From: Changpingibacter yushuensis
Lineage (GTDB): Bacteria > Actinomycetota > Actinomycetes > Actinomycetales > Actinomycetaceae
Direction of reading: 5' to 3'
Length of the DNA stretch: 64,000 nucleotides
NCBI RefSeq assembly: GCF_014041995.1
Contig: NZ_CP059492.1
Span: 2,597,584-2,661,583, forward strand
The position numbers and the translations under genes are program-made. Positions 32,620 to 42,351 of the stretch are shown in pieces (the stretch's first letter is position 1; each line of letters opens with the position of its first letter). Under the pieces are notes generated by a model. That model was not told where the DNA came from and searched no databases. It saw nothing but the letters and a program-made list of their open reading frames with translations.

Positions 32620-33579
32620 TCACCCATTTTGAACGCACGACGCGGAGACATATCTACCCCGAGAGAACACCGTTTCATCTGTTGTAAACGGAATGAAATG
32701 GAATCCCTTTGCTGTACCGAAGTCATTGAGTAATGGCTGCAGACCGGTGGCGTAGTCCACTGCAAACGGGATGTCATGACCCGCATCGGGACCAAACTGA
32801 GCCAAAGTTTGCGCGTGCGTGTTGCGGTGAATGCCCGGATGCATGGTCATGACCAAGCCATCTTCCACAGCCATCGCGGCCGGTTGATAGGTCATGTTCG
32901 CTTCAAAGATGAGCGCTTCTTCACGCGTGGCAGTGCCGGCCATACCTTTGTCGAACAGTCGTGCCGCCTCGTCCTGATCGAGTTTTGCAGTACGCGGGGT
33001 ATGTACGCCATGGTCCGATGAAACAGCTCCATGTTCCACAAAGTATTGGCGACGGTTTGCCATTCCTTGGATGTAGCCGTTATATCCAGCAAGCCCATCA
33101 CCAGTTTGTTGGATAAGGCGCTCTGCACATTCGGAGAATCTGTTAAGCCAGAACCCGGAAACTGCATCGTAAAGCTCGCTGGCATTCGATGCAGTGGGAA
33201 CCTCATCTATACCGAAGACAGTGGCGAGTGCGAGGCTGGGCCAATATCCTGAAGCCGCACCATCCAATAGATTCCAATTGGTGCACAGCGTCGTCCACGC
33301 CTCCCGCGCAGTAGCCCCTGTGCTCCCACCAACTCGAAGTTGGTCCAAAGGGATCCCGTGAGAATGCAACAGCCGCGTGACGTAATGGTCAGGGCTCAGT
33401 AGAAGAGCAGTCGGGTCCGGGAAAGGAGTATCGTCTGCGATCATGTGTGCATCCACGTGCCCATGAGGGGAGATAATTGGAAGGTTTTCCACCGTCGAGT
33501 GGAGGGCACGCGCAATATTGCGGACGCCAGTGTCCGACGGAAAAAGCCGATCCGGATGAAGAATAACGGATTTCGCCAT
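32620..33579 (-). pseudogene. uxaC: Uronate isomerase remnant, internally deleted and 3'-truncated
   Basis: The frame begins MAKSVILHPDRLFPSDTGV and has the UxaC metal motif ISPHGHVDAH, PDHYVTRLLHSHGIPL, the NRRQYFVEHGAVSSDHGVHTP region split by context, VMTMHPGIHRN and FTTDETVFSR. Intact UxaC is about 470 residues; this frame gives about 319. Two parts are missing: roughly 70 residues after LYDAVSGFWL, where NRFSECAERL abruptly follows, and the C-terminal 90-150 residues after DETVFSR, where an unrelated tail leads to a stop. ATG 33579 is taken as start because homology begins there; 33639 is an alternative. Loss of barrel strands makes activity very unlikely. Confidence 0.8.
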
Positions 33580-33611
33580 ACCGCCATGGTCTCCGTAGGT
33601 CTGAAGAACAC

Positions 33612-33899
33612 AAAGGTATTGCCATGAGCCTGAGAGCACCCGAAAGCTAGACGAGCTATGCGCGTGGAAGATCTGGCTTCCAGAGACGGGCAGATGTGGG
33701 GTAGCTCAGTTCCTGTGAGAGCTTGAGTGCTGGCACACCGATGCGGACGGTTGCATGACCGGATGCAACGCCCTCGCTGGTCAGTGTGTGCGATGTCAGG
33801 AAGGTTTCCCGGCCACCGGCCTGGATGCTGCATGGCTCAGTGTGTCCGCCCGAGTGCTTGAGCGCCACATCGTGGGCATCTGTGCCGGCAAGCATTCGT
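33612..33899 (-). pseudogene. Fragment of a probable glycoside hydrolase
   Basis: An open stretch of about 80 codons reads GTDAHDVALKHSGGH, GGRETFLTSHTLTSEG and ends SYPTSARLWKPDLP. The last phrase is reminiscent of the LW-x-P-x-x-P strand of Ig-like domains in GH2 enzymes such as beta-glucuronidase. No catalytic domain follows; the uxaC remnant starts instead. Assignment is tentative and leans on the flanking transporter and isomerase fragments. Confidence 0.4.
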
Positions 33900-34142
33900 G
33901 AGCTTCGATCGTTCATTTGCGTTCTGTGTCAATGCGGCGGCAAGTGAGCCATGTGGAATGTTGACGAACGTGTAGGCGATGCTACCCATCAGGAAGTAGG
34001 TGACCGAGGCCCACATCACCGCGCTTTGGTTGCCCCGCATGGACTCCGGAATGGAGAAGCACAGGAACACCATGATGACCATCCGGCGAAATGAAGCTGT
34101 AGCTGATTGTCTTTGTGGGGATCGCATCAATGCGGCCTCCAT
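33900..34142 (-). pseudogene. Fragment of a GPH-family sugar:cation symporter
   Basis: About 80 codons contain one to two membrane helices and the family-typical SIAYTFVNIPHGSLAAALT followed by NANERSKLTNA, as in GusB/UidB and MelB-like glycoside-pentoside-hexuronide transporters. Both ends of the gene are missing; the 3' end fuses to the hydrolase fragment in another frame. Confidence 0.7.
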
Positions 34143-34506
34143 CTGACGAACTAGGTTTAGCCTGCGCTACGCGTTTTACTGAGTCACTTTGTTGCCATTT
34201 GTTGGCGCATGTTGGAAGGCGTGCCAGTTAGGCTGGCCACAGTATTGGGACCTTAGGCGGGCGGTATCTGAGAGTCTTTTCCAGCCCGGCACGGTCTTTG
34301 TAACCTAAGGATCTTCCACGATCGGCCACTATCCCCCAGGGGTTAACTCCGCATAAAAAGACGGGGATGAAAGCATTGCTTTCATCCCCGTCTTTAACTC
34401 GGCGACATAAAGTCACATGTGCGAAGTGCGGCATTGCCTTGCAAGACAATGCACACCCTCACCCAGGATGCCGAGTTCCCGGATGAGTGCGATCGGTTAG
34501 ATCAGT
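34143..34506. other. Gap between the hexuronide remnants and rplI
   Basis: Apart from the strong terminator hairpin described separately, the 364 bp contain no coding or regulatory signal I can support. Confidence 0.6.
34357..34395. terminator. Perfect 18-bp terminator hairpin after the rpsF-rplI operon
   Basis: AAAGACGGGGATGAAAGC (34357-34374) pairs perfectly with 34378-34395 around ATT. The A/T ends provide a U-tract in both directions. Confidence 0.88.
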
Positions 34507-34968
34507 TCACTTCTTCTTGGTCTTCAGAGCCACAACATCAAGGTTGAGAGTCGCGAAGACATCATCGTGCAGCTTCACGGTTGCCTTGTAGCTACCGGTC
34601 GACTTGATTGGTGTTGGAACCGTGATCTGGCGACGGTCAACGACCTTGCCAGTACCTTCGGTTGCAACTTGTGCGATCTCGGCGTTGGATACAGCACCGA
34701 AGAGGCGGCCGTTGTCGCCAGCGGTCTTGGTGATCGTCAGAGTCTTGCCTTGGAGTGAGTCACGCAGAGCGTGAGCCTCTTCAAGGGACGCGATGGCGCG
34801 CTTGCGGCGCGATTCTGCGATCTGATCGACCTGCTTCTGGCCACCCTTGGTCCACGCGGTAGCGTAGCCACGAGGCACGAGGTAGTTGCGGCCGTAGCCG
34901 TCCTTGACCTCAACGATTTCGCCGGCCTGGCCGAGTCCCTGGACGTCGTGCGTAAGAATGAGCTTCAT
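34507..34968 (-). CDS. rplI: 50S ribosomal protein L9
   Basis: 153 residues, a long-helix protein with the invariant N-terminal LTHDVQGLGQAGEIVEVKDGYGRNYLVP region (split: VQGLGQAGEIVEVKDGYG, RNYLVPRGYA). It binds 23S rRNA at the base of L1. Last gene of rpsF-ssb-rpsR-rplI, with GAGGACG before the ATG. Confidence 0.98.
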   Translation of the reverse strand: MKLILTHDVQGLGQAGEIVEVKDGYGRNYLVPRGYATAWTKGGQKQVDQIAESRRKRAIASLEEAHALRDSLQGKTLTITKTAGDNGRLFGAVSNAEIAQVATEGTGKVVDRRQITVPTPIKSTGSYKATVKLHDDVFATLNLDVVALKTKKK

Positions 34969-34982
34969 GAACGTCCTCTTTC

Positions 34983-35219
34983 TCAGCGAGCAGAGCTCGA
35001 GTAGGGAAGCAGAGCCATCTCACGGGCGTTCTTAATCGCCTTGGCGATCTTGCGCTGCTCCTGGACGGTGACACCGGTAACCCGACGAGCGCGGATCTTG
35101 CCCCGGTCGGAGATGAACTTGCGCAGAGTTGCGGTGTCCTTGTAATCGATGTTCGCGATCTTCGCTGACTTCAGCGGGTTAACCCTCTTCTTGGGCTTGC
35201 GAAGCACTGGCTTCGGCAT
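34983..35219 (-). CDS. rpsR: 30S ribosomal protein S18, zinc-less form
   Basis: 78 residues with conserved [20 protein letters not shown] and [18 protein letters not shown]. The CxxC zinc ligands found in C+ paralogues are absent ([10 protein letters not shown] in that place), so this is a zinc-independent form. Many Actinobacteria have two S18 copies; which one is constitutive here is unknown. Confidence 0.97.
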   Translation of the reverse strand: MPKPVLRKPKKRVNPLKSAKIANIDYKDTATLRKFISDRGKIRARRVTGVTVQEQRKIAKAIKNAREMALLPYSSSAR

Positions 35220-35297
35220 TTTTGCTCCTTATATTGCGGCGGCCATTAGGCCGCCCAACGGCGTAAGCCGTTCAGAAAGTCGTGTGACAAATGGTGT

Positions 35298-35903
35298 TTA
35301 GAACGGAGGAAGATCATCGAAAGACGAGCCACCCGCCGGCGACTGCTGCCACGGATCGTAAGCCGATCCGCCAGAAGGCGCATCATAGGAGGCGTGGCCC
35401 TGTGATTGCCCACCTGCAGGTGCTCCGGCGCCGGCGTTACCGCCGCGGCTGGAACCGCCGTAGGAAGAGCCACCCTGACCAGAGCCACCCTGACCAGAGC
35501 CACCCTGACCAGAGCCACCCTGACCAGAGCCACCCTGACCACCGGAGACGCGGGTGACCTGTGCGCGTGCGTAACGCAGCGCTGGGCCCACCTCATCCAC
35601 TTGGAGTTCAATCGATGTACGGCGTTCACCGTTGTACTCGTACTGGCGCACGGTCATACGACCAGTGACCACCACGCGCATCCCCTTTGTGAGGGATTCG
35701 GCAACGTTCTCTGCGTATTCACGCCACACGGAACAGCGCACGAACATGGCTTCGCCATCTTCCCACTGGTTCGTCTGACGATTAAGGGTCCGCGGAGTTG
35801 ACGCAACGGTGAAGCTCGCGACAGGGGTGCCGGAGCTGACGTAGCGGAGCTCCGGATCGCCGGTCAAATTACCGACGATGGTTACAACCGGTTCGCCTGC
35901 CAT
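35298..35903 (-). CDS. ssb: Single-stranded DNA-binding protein
   Basis: 201 residues. The OB-fold (1-110) has [24 protein letters not shown] and the [18 protein letters not shown] strand. It has a glycine-rich linker and the acidic partner-binding tail SFDDLPPF. The linker contains five tandem GGSGQ peptides encoded by a 15-bp repeat (about 35467-35542), a site expected to vary in copy number. It lies between rpsF and rpsR, as in most bacteria. Confidence 0.97.
   Translation of the reverse strand: MAGEPVVTIVGNLTGDPELRYVSSGTPVASFTVASTPRTLNRQTNQWEDGEAMFVRCSVWREYAENVAESLTKGMRVVVTGRMTVRQYEYNGERRTSIELQVDEVGPALRYARAQVTRVSGGQGGSGQGGSGQGGSGQGGSGQGGSSYGGSSRGGNAGAGAPAGGQSQGHASYDAPSGGSAYDPWQQSPAGGSSFDDLPPF
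35467..35542. repeat. 15-bp tandem repeat inside ssb
   Basis: Five copies of a 15-bp unit (CCCTGACCAGAGCCA on the plus strand), nearly identical, encode the GGSGQ linker repeats. Confidence 0.92.
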
Positions 35904-35927
35904 GATTTCTCCTCTTGAGTTCTAAAC

Positions 35928-36215
35928 TCAGGCTTCGGCGCGAAGCAGCTTGGTACGCAGAACGGCCTCGTTCAGGCCGAGCTGACGATCCAGCTCCTGT
36001 GCGGTCTGCGAGGTTGCCTTCATATTGACAACCAGGTAGATGCCTTCCGAATTCTTCTTGATGTCGTAAGCAAGGCGACGCTTGCCCCAAATGTCGACCT
36101 TCTCCAGTGAGCCGCCCTCGTTGGGGACAACCTGAAGCAGTTTGTCGACGAACGTGGAAATATTGCGCTCGTCTACAGTTGGATCGAGAATAATCATCAT
36201 CTCGTAATCACGCAT
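35928..36215 (-). CDS. rpsF: 30S ribosomal protein S6
   Basis: 95 residues with the family opening [12 protein letters not shown] and the [19 protein letters not shown] core. First gene of the four-gene operon; a GGAGGTGGG ribosome site precedes the ATG. Confidence 0.97.
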   Translation of the reverse strand: MRDYEMMIILDPTVDERNISTFVDKLLQVVPNEGGSLEKVDIWGKRRLAYDIKKNSEGIYLVVNMKATSQTAQELDRQLGLNEAVLRTKLLRAEA

Positions 36216-36451
36216 GCTTTTCCCACCTCCTCTGGACTATACGGTCATGGTCTTTCCATGACAGGAGGGTCAATGCGTTGGAAGCGCCATTCCCATCGGG
36301 CGATGGATCTGGCGCACCATTGGTCTACTGTACAGACTTCCACGAGGTTCGGGCCACCCGAATCCCCAAAGATGTCACGGATCTCTCCGGATCATTCTCG
36401 ACGACGTCGCCCCGCATTGCCTAGTTCTTCCACAACCGGACAGTACGGAGT

Positions 36452-38776
36452 TTACGTATTGTCGTCGGACTTGTGAGTCGTAGTAGAAGAGCTGCGCTGT
36501 GAGTTCTGCCCATTGGTTGCATCCGTTGGTTCAGTCGCGGGGCTGGAAGAGGGGGCGGAAGTGGGCTCGTCAGTGGTCGGTTCAACCGTTGCCGGAGTGG
36601 TCGGTTCAACCGGTTCGGTGGGCTCAGTAGTCTCAATTGTTGGGGCAGTTGTCTGCGAGGGGCTGGCTGAAGGAGTCTGGGTGACTTCCTCAGTGGCGGT
36701 CGGACTTGGAGCTGAAGTGGGTTCGGATGTGGCAGTACCCGCAGGCAGGTCCGGGAAGTCTTCTACGTCCATTCCGGCCGTCGCACTCTTCATGTAATCA
36801 AGCCAAACATCTGCAGGGAAGGATCCGCCGCCAATCGCATATGGGTGATCGCCAAATCCGGAGAGGACCTCCTCCTCTCCGTTCTCGCCGATCTGATACA
36901 TATCCACGATGGTGACCATCTGCGGAATATACCCACAGAACCATGCGGACCATGGACCAGAGGAGGTACCAGTTTTTCCTGCGACGGGCCGTCCCAGCTC
37001 TCCTGCCGTTTCACCAGTAGCACCCGATTCGGTGACTCCCTCAAGCGCATAGGTCAGTTGAGCCATGACGTCTTCGGAGAACACACGTTCTCCTTCATTG
37101 GCGCCCGTGTATACGGCTGTTCCGTCCGTACTCTGCACGGAGTTCACAATGTAGGTATCGTGCTGCACGCCCTGATTCGCATAAGTGGCATAAACCTTGG
37201 CCATGTCAATCGGATGGGGAGATGCGGACCCGAGTACGTTCGTCGTCGTCGCATCGAGGCCCGGCGTGTTCTCAGGTAACCCGGCCCGAATCGCAACTTC
37301 CTGCGTGTTTGCTGGGCCAACATCTTGGTTGAGCTGCACAAAAACCGTATTGACGGAGAACTTGGTGGCAGTCAACAGGTTGATGTTGCCACGGTTTGAA
37401 CCATCAAAGTTCTGCACCTCGATGTCGTCGATCTTCATCGGCGAATAGGACGCATAGGTGGTATCTAGCGAATAGCCTTGCTCAAGAGCGGAGACAAGCG
37501 CGAACGGCTTGAATGTCGATCCGCCTTGCGCACGGTCTTGCGTGACGGCATTTCGCTGGCGCTCAAGATAGTCCGCACCTCCGTACATCGCGTAGATCGC
37601 ACCGGTCTTCGGATCTACCGAGACCAGACCCACGTAATTGTTGTCCGGGCGATCGTCCGGCAGATTGTTGACGGCATCTACCGCCGCCTGCTGCTTGTCC
37701 TTGTCAATCGTGGTGATGATCTTGTAACCGCCGGTGCTCAGATCATCCGCGGTGAAGTCACCCGAATCAACGAGTTCACTTTCCACAGTGGACAAGAGGT
37801 ATCCCGTGGTACCGGCGTAGCTGCTGGCTACGGTGGTATCGAGGGTGTCAGGGAAGGTCTGGGCATCGGCCTCGTCCTGAGTGATGTAGCCTTCCGAGAC
37901 CATGTTGCGCAGAACGCGGGTCCATCGAACCTGAGCCTGATCCGGGTCCACCGCTGGATCCCACGCACTTGGTGCCGGAATCACGCCAATCAGGAGTGCT
38001 GTTTGGGAAAGTGTGAGGTCGCTGGCCGAAACTCCAAAGTACTTCTGCGAGGCGATCTCAATTCCGTATGCGCCGCGACCAAAGTAGATGGTGTTCAGGT
38101 AGTTCTCAAGGATCTCGTCTTTCGACTGCTGCCTGTCAACCTTCAGCGCGAGGATTGCCTCTTTGACCTTGCCAGCGTATCCAGTTGTGGTCCCCAGGTA
38201 GAAGCGTTCCACGTATTGCTGAGTCAGGGTGGATCCGCCCTGTTGGGCGCCGCCAGTCACATTATTGACGAGGGCGCGCGCAATACCGCGCACATCGATG
38301 CCATTGTTTGTGTAGAAGGACTGATCCTCCGAAGCAACCAGTGCGTGCGGCACAAAGTCCGGAAGAGTGTCCAGTGCGACGGCCTCGCGATCGTAATCCG
38401 CAAAGGTACCCATGACGGTCTCACCGTCGGAGTAATAGACCGTGGTCCGCTGTGCGACCGCAATCTCAGACGCTTCAGGCACCTTCAGAGTTGCGTACAG
38501 CGTGGCAAACACGCCAAGCCCTACCGCCACTACCGCGAAGATGGAGGCGATCATGAAGCGCCAGCTGGGAAGCCACCTATGGATGGGACCCAATCCTTTG
38601 CGTGGGTAATTCCAGCGCTTGCGCTTACCAGATTCCTTCAGGGCAACCGACTCCTTGGTACGTGCTTTCGCACCCGATCCCTTGTGTGCCTTCTTTGGTT
38701 CCGGCTTCTTCGACGACGACGCGATCACCGCATCGAAGTCCTGACCGTTCGAACCGCGATCTGGTTTCTTGGGCAT
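36452..38776 (-). CDS. Class A penicillin-binding protein (bifunctional transglycosylase/transpeptidase)
   Basis: A 774-residue cell-wall synthase. Its basic cytoplasmic N-terminus (to about 70) is followed by one membrane helix (about 72-97). The GT51 domain has EDQSFYTNNGIDVRGIARAL with the catalytic Glu, GGSTLTQQ and the KEAILALK stretch. The transpeptidase domain has the nucleophile motif STFK, SVN and KTGT. The C-terminal about 110 residues are Pro/Thr/Ser/Glu-rich and probably lie in the wall; no PASTA domain is present. It lies 3 bp downstream of the AI-2E-family gene and is likely co-transcribed with it. Confidence 0.95.
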   Translation of the reverse strand: MPKKPDRGSNGQDFDAVIASSSKKPEPKKAHKGSGAKARTKESVALKESGKRKRWNYPRKGLGPIHRWLPSWRFMIASIFAVVAVGLGVFATLYATLKVPEASEIAVAQRTTVYYSDGETVMGTFADYDREAVALDTLPDFVPHALVASEDQSFYTNNGIDVRGIARALVNNVTGGAQQGGSTLTQQYVERFYLGTTTGYAGKVKEAILALKVDRQQSKDEILENYLNTIYFGRGAYGIEIASQKYFGVSASDLTLSQTALLIGVIPAPSAWDPAVDPDQAQVRWTRVLRNMVSEGYITQDEADAQTFPDTLDTTVASSYAGTTGYLLSTVESELVDSGDFTADDLSTGGYKIITTIDKDKQQAAVDAVNNLPDDRPDNNYVGLVSVDPKTGAIYAMYGGADYLERQRNAVTQDRAQGGSTFKPFALVSALEQGYSLDTTYASYSPMKIDDIEVQNFDGSNRGNINLLTATKFSVNTVFVQLNQDVGPANTQEVAIRAGLPENTPGLDATTTNVLGSASPHPIDMAKVYATYANQGVQHDTYIVNSVQSTDGTAVYTGANEGERVFSEDVMAQLTYALEGVTESGATGETAGELGRPVAGKTGTSSGPWSAWFCGYIPQMVTIVDMYQIGENGEEEVLSGFGDHPYAIGGGSFPADVWLDYMKSATAGMDVEDFPDLPAGTATSEPTSAPSPTATEEVTQTPSASPSQTTAPTIETTEPTEPVEPTTPATVEPTTDEPTSAPSSSPATEPTDATNGQNSQRSSSTTTHKSDDNT

Positions 38777-38779
38777 GAC

Positions 38780-40234
38780 TTAGTTCTGCTCCGTCCGTGC
38801 GACTCTCTTGCGCAGCGACAGTGTCTGGAGCTTGGTGCGCAGGCGCTTTCCCTCCTCCGACTCCTCCGCGGTGAAGTCCACGAAGGTGTAGGGAGTGGGT
38901 GCCTCCTCGCTGAAGAAGCCATCCTCAGATCGCCTTTCAGCCTCGCTTTCGGGAACAAGGAACGCACCCATCCAACGAGTCTTTGCACTTGAATCCACCA
39001 GCAATGCCTTAGCAAAGAGTGTCAGTGGAACAGCCAGAATCGCGCCAATAGGCCCAATTGCGACCGTCCAGAACAACAACGATATGAATGTGACAATGCT
39101 TGAGAGGCCAACGGCTTCTCCCGTGATCTTGGGTTGGAAGATCCCTTGAATCACCGCATTGATGATTGAGTAAGCCACGATAACCCAGACACCTGTGAGC
39201 CAACCGGAGTCTAGTGCACCCATGAGTGCCGGAGGTATGACGCCGATGATGAAACCGATGTTCGGAACATAGTTCGTGATGAAAGAAAACAGTGCCCACG
39301 CCACCGGCATCGGGACGTCAAGGAAGTAGAGAACGATTCCGTTCACAATCGCAACAATGAGGCCAAAGATGGTGGAAACAAGCCAGTACTGACGCACCCG
39401 ACCTTCAAAAGACGCGAGCGAGGCGTAGAGCATCGAATCGTGTTCCTTCACCACGCGCGCCCTTGTGTTCATGGTGAGTGAGTCGACAGTTATGAACATC
39501 AGAGCAAGTGCGATGACCGCCACAAAACTTCCGACACTTGAGATCGTGCCTGCGGCCGTCATGACGGTGGTAAGCGCCTGGCTGACATTCAGGGCACCGA
39601 GAACCTGTTCTGTGATTTGGTCAGTGGCAAAGCCTTGGTTCTGAGCAAACTGAAGAACGGAATCCACCGCATCTTGGAAGACCGGGGCATAGGACTTGAC
39701 AACATCCGGAAGTCCTACGAGCGACCAGGTCATGAGCGCCACGATGAGCAACAGAGCACACGCGATCGTTGTGAGGGTTGCAACTGCGGAGAGCCACATT
39801 GGCACGCGCTTCTTGACGAGCCAGCGGTGAATCGGGCGAACGGTAAGCACCAAGGTCAGAGCGAAGAAGATCGGACCAAAGATGCCTCTGACCTGGTAGA
39901 GGCCCACAAACGTAATCGTTGTGATCGCTCCGAGAAACAAGAACTTTATGCCGGCTGGCATCGACCCGTAAGCGCTGTTGTCCACAGATCTGCGCCCCGA
40001 GCTTGCTGTATAACGCGGCGTATCCGCCTGCTCAACCTCGCTGGTATCTTCGGAGGACGGCGCGTTGCCCGTACGCTCTTGGCCGGATTCCTGCGCCGCT
40101 GCACCGCCCGCTGAGGAAGGTTGAGCTACGTATGGCGTCATCTCAGGAATGCGTTGTGCACCTTCAGCGGCCTTGGCCTCTTTATCTGCGCCCATCGTCT
40201 CTTCCACGCGTTCAGCATCATTAGTGGATGCCAT
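38780..40234 (-). CDS. AI-2E/PerM-family (DUF20) membrane protein
   Basis: 484 residues: an acidic Ser/Glu-rich cytoplasmic N-terminus to about 95, then about eight helices. The AI-2E family landmarks are GLYQVRGIFGPIFFALTLVLTVRPIH, the central soluble segment, and the C-terminal NYVPNIGFIIGVIPPALMG with the FQPKITGEAVGLSSIVTFISLL region. Relatives include AI-2 exporter TqsA and Na+/H+ antiporters, so the substrate is open. ATG 40234 is chosen over 40279 because GGAGGAATCTC precedes it. Confidence 0.9.
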   Translation of the reverse strand: MASTNDAERVEETMGADKEAKAAEGAQRIPEMTPYVAQPSSAGGAAAQESGQERTGNAPSSEDTSEVEQADTPRYTASSGRRSVDNSAYGSMPAGIKFLFLGAITTITFVGLYQVRGIFGPIFFALTLVLTVRPIHRWLVKKRVPMWLSAVATLTTIACALLLIVALMTWSLVGLPDVVKSYAPVFQDAVDSVLQFAQNQGFATDQITEQVLGALNVSQALTTVMTAAGTISSVGSFVAVIALALMFITVDSLTMNTRARVVKEHDSMLYASLASFEGRVRQYWLVSTIFGLIVAIVNGIVLYFLDVPMPVAWALFSFITNYVPNIGFIIGVIPPALMGALDSGWLTGVWVIVAYSIINAVIQGIFQPKITGEAVGLSSIVTFISLLFWTVAIGPIGAILAVPLTLFAKALLVDSSAKTRWMGAFLVPESEAERRSEDGFFSEEAPTPYTFVDFTAEESEEGKRLRTKLQTLSLRKRVARTEQN

Positions 40235-40473
40235 GAGATTCCTCCGCTCGTTAATGCACGATCGTGGCGTTGCCGCCACGACTCAGATTTCCATAATCGG
40301 GGATTCAACCCGGCCATGTGACTGGGCGCGCTGTGGCCTCGCGACGCGGTTCAGTGGCCGTTCTTGCTGAACACAACTGCGAAAAGCGTATGGCACACCA
40401 CCCACTCTGAACAATTACGCCAGACACATTGCGGCCAAAATTGGTACATACACATCGTGAAAACTGAGTGACA

Positions 40474-40494
40474 GATATATCGGTTCGATATATC
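40474..40494. promoter_or_regulatory. PadR-type operator
   Basis: GATATATC-GGTTC-GATATATC places two identical 8-bp arms 34-54 bp upstream of the padR start. GATATATC is self-complementary, so the site reads as an inverted as well as a direct repeat. Similar ATATC/GATAT dyads are known targets of PadR regulators, so autoregulation is likely. Confidence 0.7.
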
Positions 40495-40527
40495 ATCAGT
40501 CGGTAAGGTCAATTACTAAGGACTGTC

Positions 40528-41103
40528 TTGGCTCCTACAACACCCAGAACGCAAGTTCTCAATCTGGCGATTCTCGGATTCCTTTCCGAGGGTCCCCAAC
40601 ACGGTTATGCCGTGCGGAAGTACCTTAACCTTTCGCTCGGCACATTCCGCACGCTTAGTTATGGGTCCCTCTACCCGGCCTTGCGCCGCTTGGAGGAATC
40701 CGGTCACATCGAGTCTCATGAGACTCCGCCCGCCCCTGGCGCCCTTCGGAAGAAGATCACGTACACGATCACAGAAGAAGGACGCGACTACCTAGACAAC
40801 GAACTGTCCTCGGTAGGTTCAGTGGATTGGGAGGATGGCGCATTCGATGTCCGCTTCCAGATGTTCGGCTCAACTGACATCGCAACTCGTTTGCGGATCC
40901 TCGAGGGCCGTTACACCCGGATGCTTGAGCGCCGGGAGGCGCTCAAGCTGTGGTCGGATATCGCAGGCCGTCACGCAGATTCGTATGCGGCCGAACTTGC
41001 GCGCCATGGATTGGCACAGGTGCAAGCAGAAGTCAGATGGCTCGAGCAGATGATTGACAAGGAGAGGCGTGTTCGGCCCGCCGATCGGCGTGTTACCGAG
41101 TGA
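40528..41103 (+). CDS. PadR-family transcriptional regulator
   Basis: 191 residues. The N-terminal winged helix has LAILGFLSEGPQHGYAVRKYL and GSLYPALRRLEESGHI; the C-terminal two-helix dimerisation region (LKLWSDIAGRHADSYAAELARH) is typical of the longer PadR subfamily. The start is TTG 40528, preceded by AAGGA. It lies 55 bp upstream of ino1, a pairing that is conserved in many actinobacteria and suggests it controls inositol synthesis. Confidence 0.92.
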   Translation: MAPTTPRTQVLNLAILGFLSEGPQHGYAVRKYLNLSLGTFRTLSYGSLYPALRRLEESGHIESHETPPAPGALRKKITYTITEEGRDYLDNELSSVGSVDWEDGAFDVRFQMFGSTDIATRLRILEGRYTRMLERREALKLWSDIAGRHADSYAAELARHGLAQVQAEVRWLEQMIDKERRVRPADRRVTE

Positions 41104-41158
41104 GCGCCTTACCTAAACCCTCAATGACGTTGGTTTGGACCAACACCTAGGAGAACAG

Positions 41159-42238
41159 ATGAGCAAGATTCGTGTCGGGATCGTCGGAGTCGGAAACTGC
41201 GCGTCATCCCTTATTCAGGGCACCCGCTACTACAAGGATGCAGATCCCAGCGGCACCGTGCCCGGCCTGATGCATGTCAAGTTTGGCGACTACCACGTGA
41301 GTGACATCGAATTCGTGACGGCCTTCGACGTCGACGCCAAAAAGGTTGGCTACGACCTCGCGGATGCCATTCTCGCTTCAGAGAACAACACCATCAAGAT
41401 TTGCGACGTTCCCGAAACGGGCGTTATTGTGCAGCGCGGCCACACCTACGATGGTCTGGGCAAGTACTACCAGCAGCAGGTTGAAGAATCTCCTGCCGAA
41501 CCGGTAGATGTTGTTCAGGTCCTCAAAGACAAGCAGGTTGACGTTCTGGTGAGCTACCTTCCGGTTGGCTCTGAGCACGCCGCTAAGTTCTACGCACAGT
41601 GCGCGATCGACGCCAAGGTTGCCTTCGTCAACGCAATGCCTGTGTTCATCGGTTCCACCAAGGAATGGAGCGACAAGTTCGCAGCCGCAGGCGTCCCTGT
41701 AGTAGGCGACGACATCAAGTCGCAGATCGGTGCGACCATCACCCACCGCGTCCTCGCCAAGCTTTTCGAAGATCGGGGAGTGACACTCGATCGCACTTAC
41801 CAGCTCAACGTGGGCGGCAACATGGACTTCATGAACATGTTGGAACGCGAGCGCCTGGAATCCAAGAAGATTTCCAAGACCAACGCCGTCCAGTCCAACC
41901 TGCACCACAAGCTCGATCCGCACAACGTGCATATTGGCCCCTCGGACTACGTGGCGTGGCTGGACGACCGCAAGTGGGCATTCGTCCGCCTCGAGGGCCG
42001 CAACTTTGGCGATGCCCCTGTGTCGCTCGAATACAAGCTCGAGGTGTGGGATTCTCCTAACTCAGCAGGAATCATCATTGACGCAGTCCGCGCCGCCAAG
42101 ATTGGCCTGGACCGCGGCATCGGTGGCGAACTCCTTTCCGCAGCGTCCTACTTCATGAAGTCACCCATGGAACAGCGCGCCGACGACGACGCAAAGGCTT
42201 CCGTTGAGGCCTTCATCCGCGGTGACGTTGAGCGTTAA
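41159..42238 (+). CDS. ino1: Inositol-3-phosphate synthase
   Basis: 359 residues, the short actinobacterial form. It makes 1L-myo-inositol 1-phosphate from glucose 6-phosphate for mycothiol and phosphatidylinositol. Landmarks are the NAD-binding [16 protein letters not shown] (5-20), [17 protein letters not shown]-like [20 protein letters not shown] and the catalytic-site KTNAVQSN and [18 protein letters not shown] 41159 follows TAGGAGA; an in-frame start at 41135 has none. Confidence 0.96.
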   Translation: MSKIRVGIVGVGNCASSLIQGTRYYKDADPSGTVPGLMHVKFGDYHVSDIEFVTAFDVDAKKVGYDLADAILASENNTIKICDVPETGVIVQRGHTYDGLGKYYQQQVEESPAEPVDVVQVLKDKQVDVLVSYLPVGSEHAAKFYAQCAIDAKVAFVNAMPVFIGSTKEWSDKFAAAGVPVVGDDIKSQIGATITHRVLAKLFEDRGVTLDRTYQLNVGGNMDFMNMLERERLESKKISKTNAVQSNLHHKLDPHNVHIGPSDYVAWLDDRKWAFVRLEGRNFGDAPVSLEYKLEVWDSPNSAGIIIDAVRAAKIGLDRGIGGELLSAASYFMKSPMEQRADDDAKASVEAFIRGDVER

Positions 42239-42245
42239 TCAATGA

Positions 42246-42282
42246 GTAGTGCGCGGCGGTGAAGTTCGCCGCCGCGCACTAC
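42246..42282. terminator. Terminator hairpin after ino1
   Basis: GTAGTGCGCGGCGG (42246-42259) pairs perfectly with 42269-42282. Confidence 0.8.
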
Positions 42283-42289
42283 GGACAAC

Positions 42290-42333
42290 AAGGAAGGGAT
42301 GGAAAGCAGTCACATGCTTTCCATCCCTTCCTT
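42290..42333. terminator. Second hairpin, terminator of the convergent MFS gene
   Basis: An 18-bp perfect stem (42290-42307 with 42316-42333, loop of 8) lies just beyond the end of the MFS gene on the minus strand. Confidence 0.8.
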
Positions 42334-42351
42334 GCAGCTTCGCAACGATTC

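Noticed and set aside
35406..35801. Frames antisense to ssb with TLTRA repeats
   Set aside because: Mirror of the 15-bp repeat in ssb.
37478..38992. 504-codon plus-strand frame opposite the penicillin-binding protein gene
   Set aside because: Antisense shadow of a gene with all catalytic motifs; composition (Arg/Val/Leu/Gly) typical of shadow frames.
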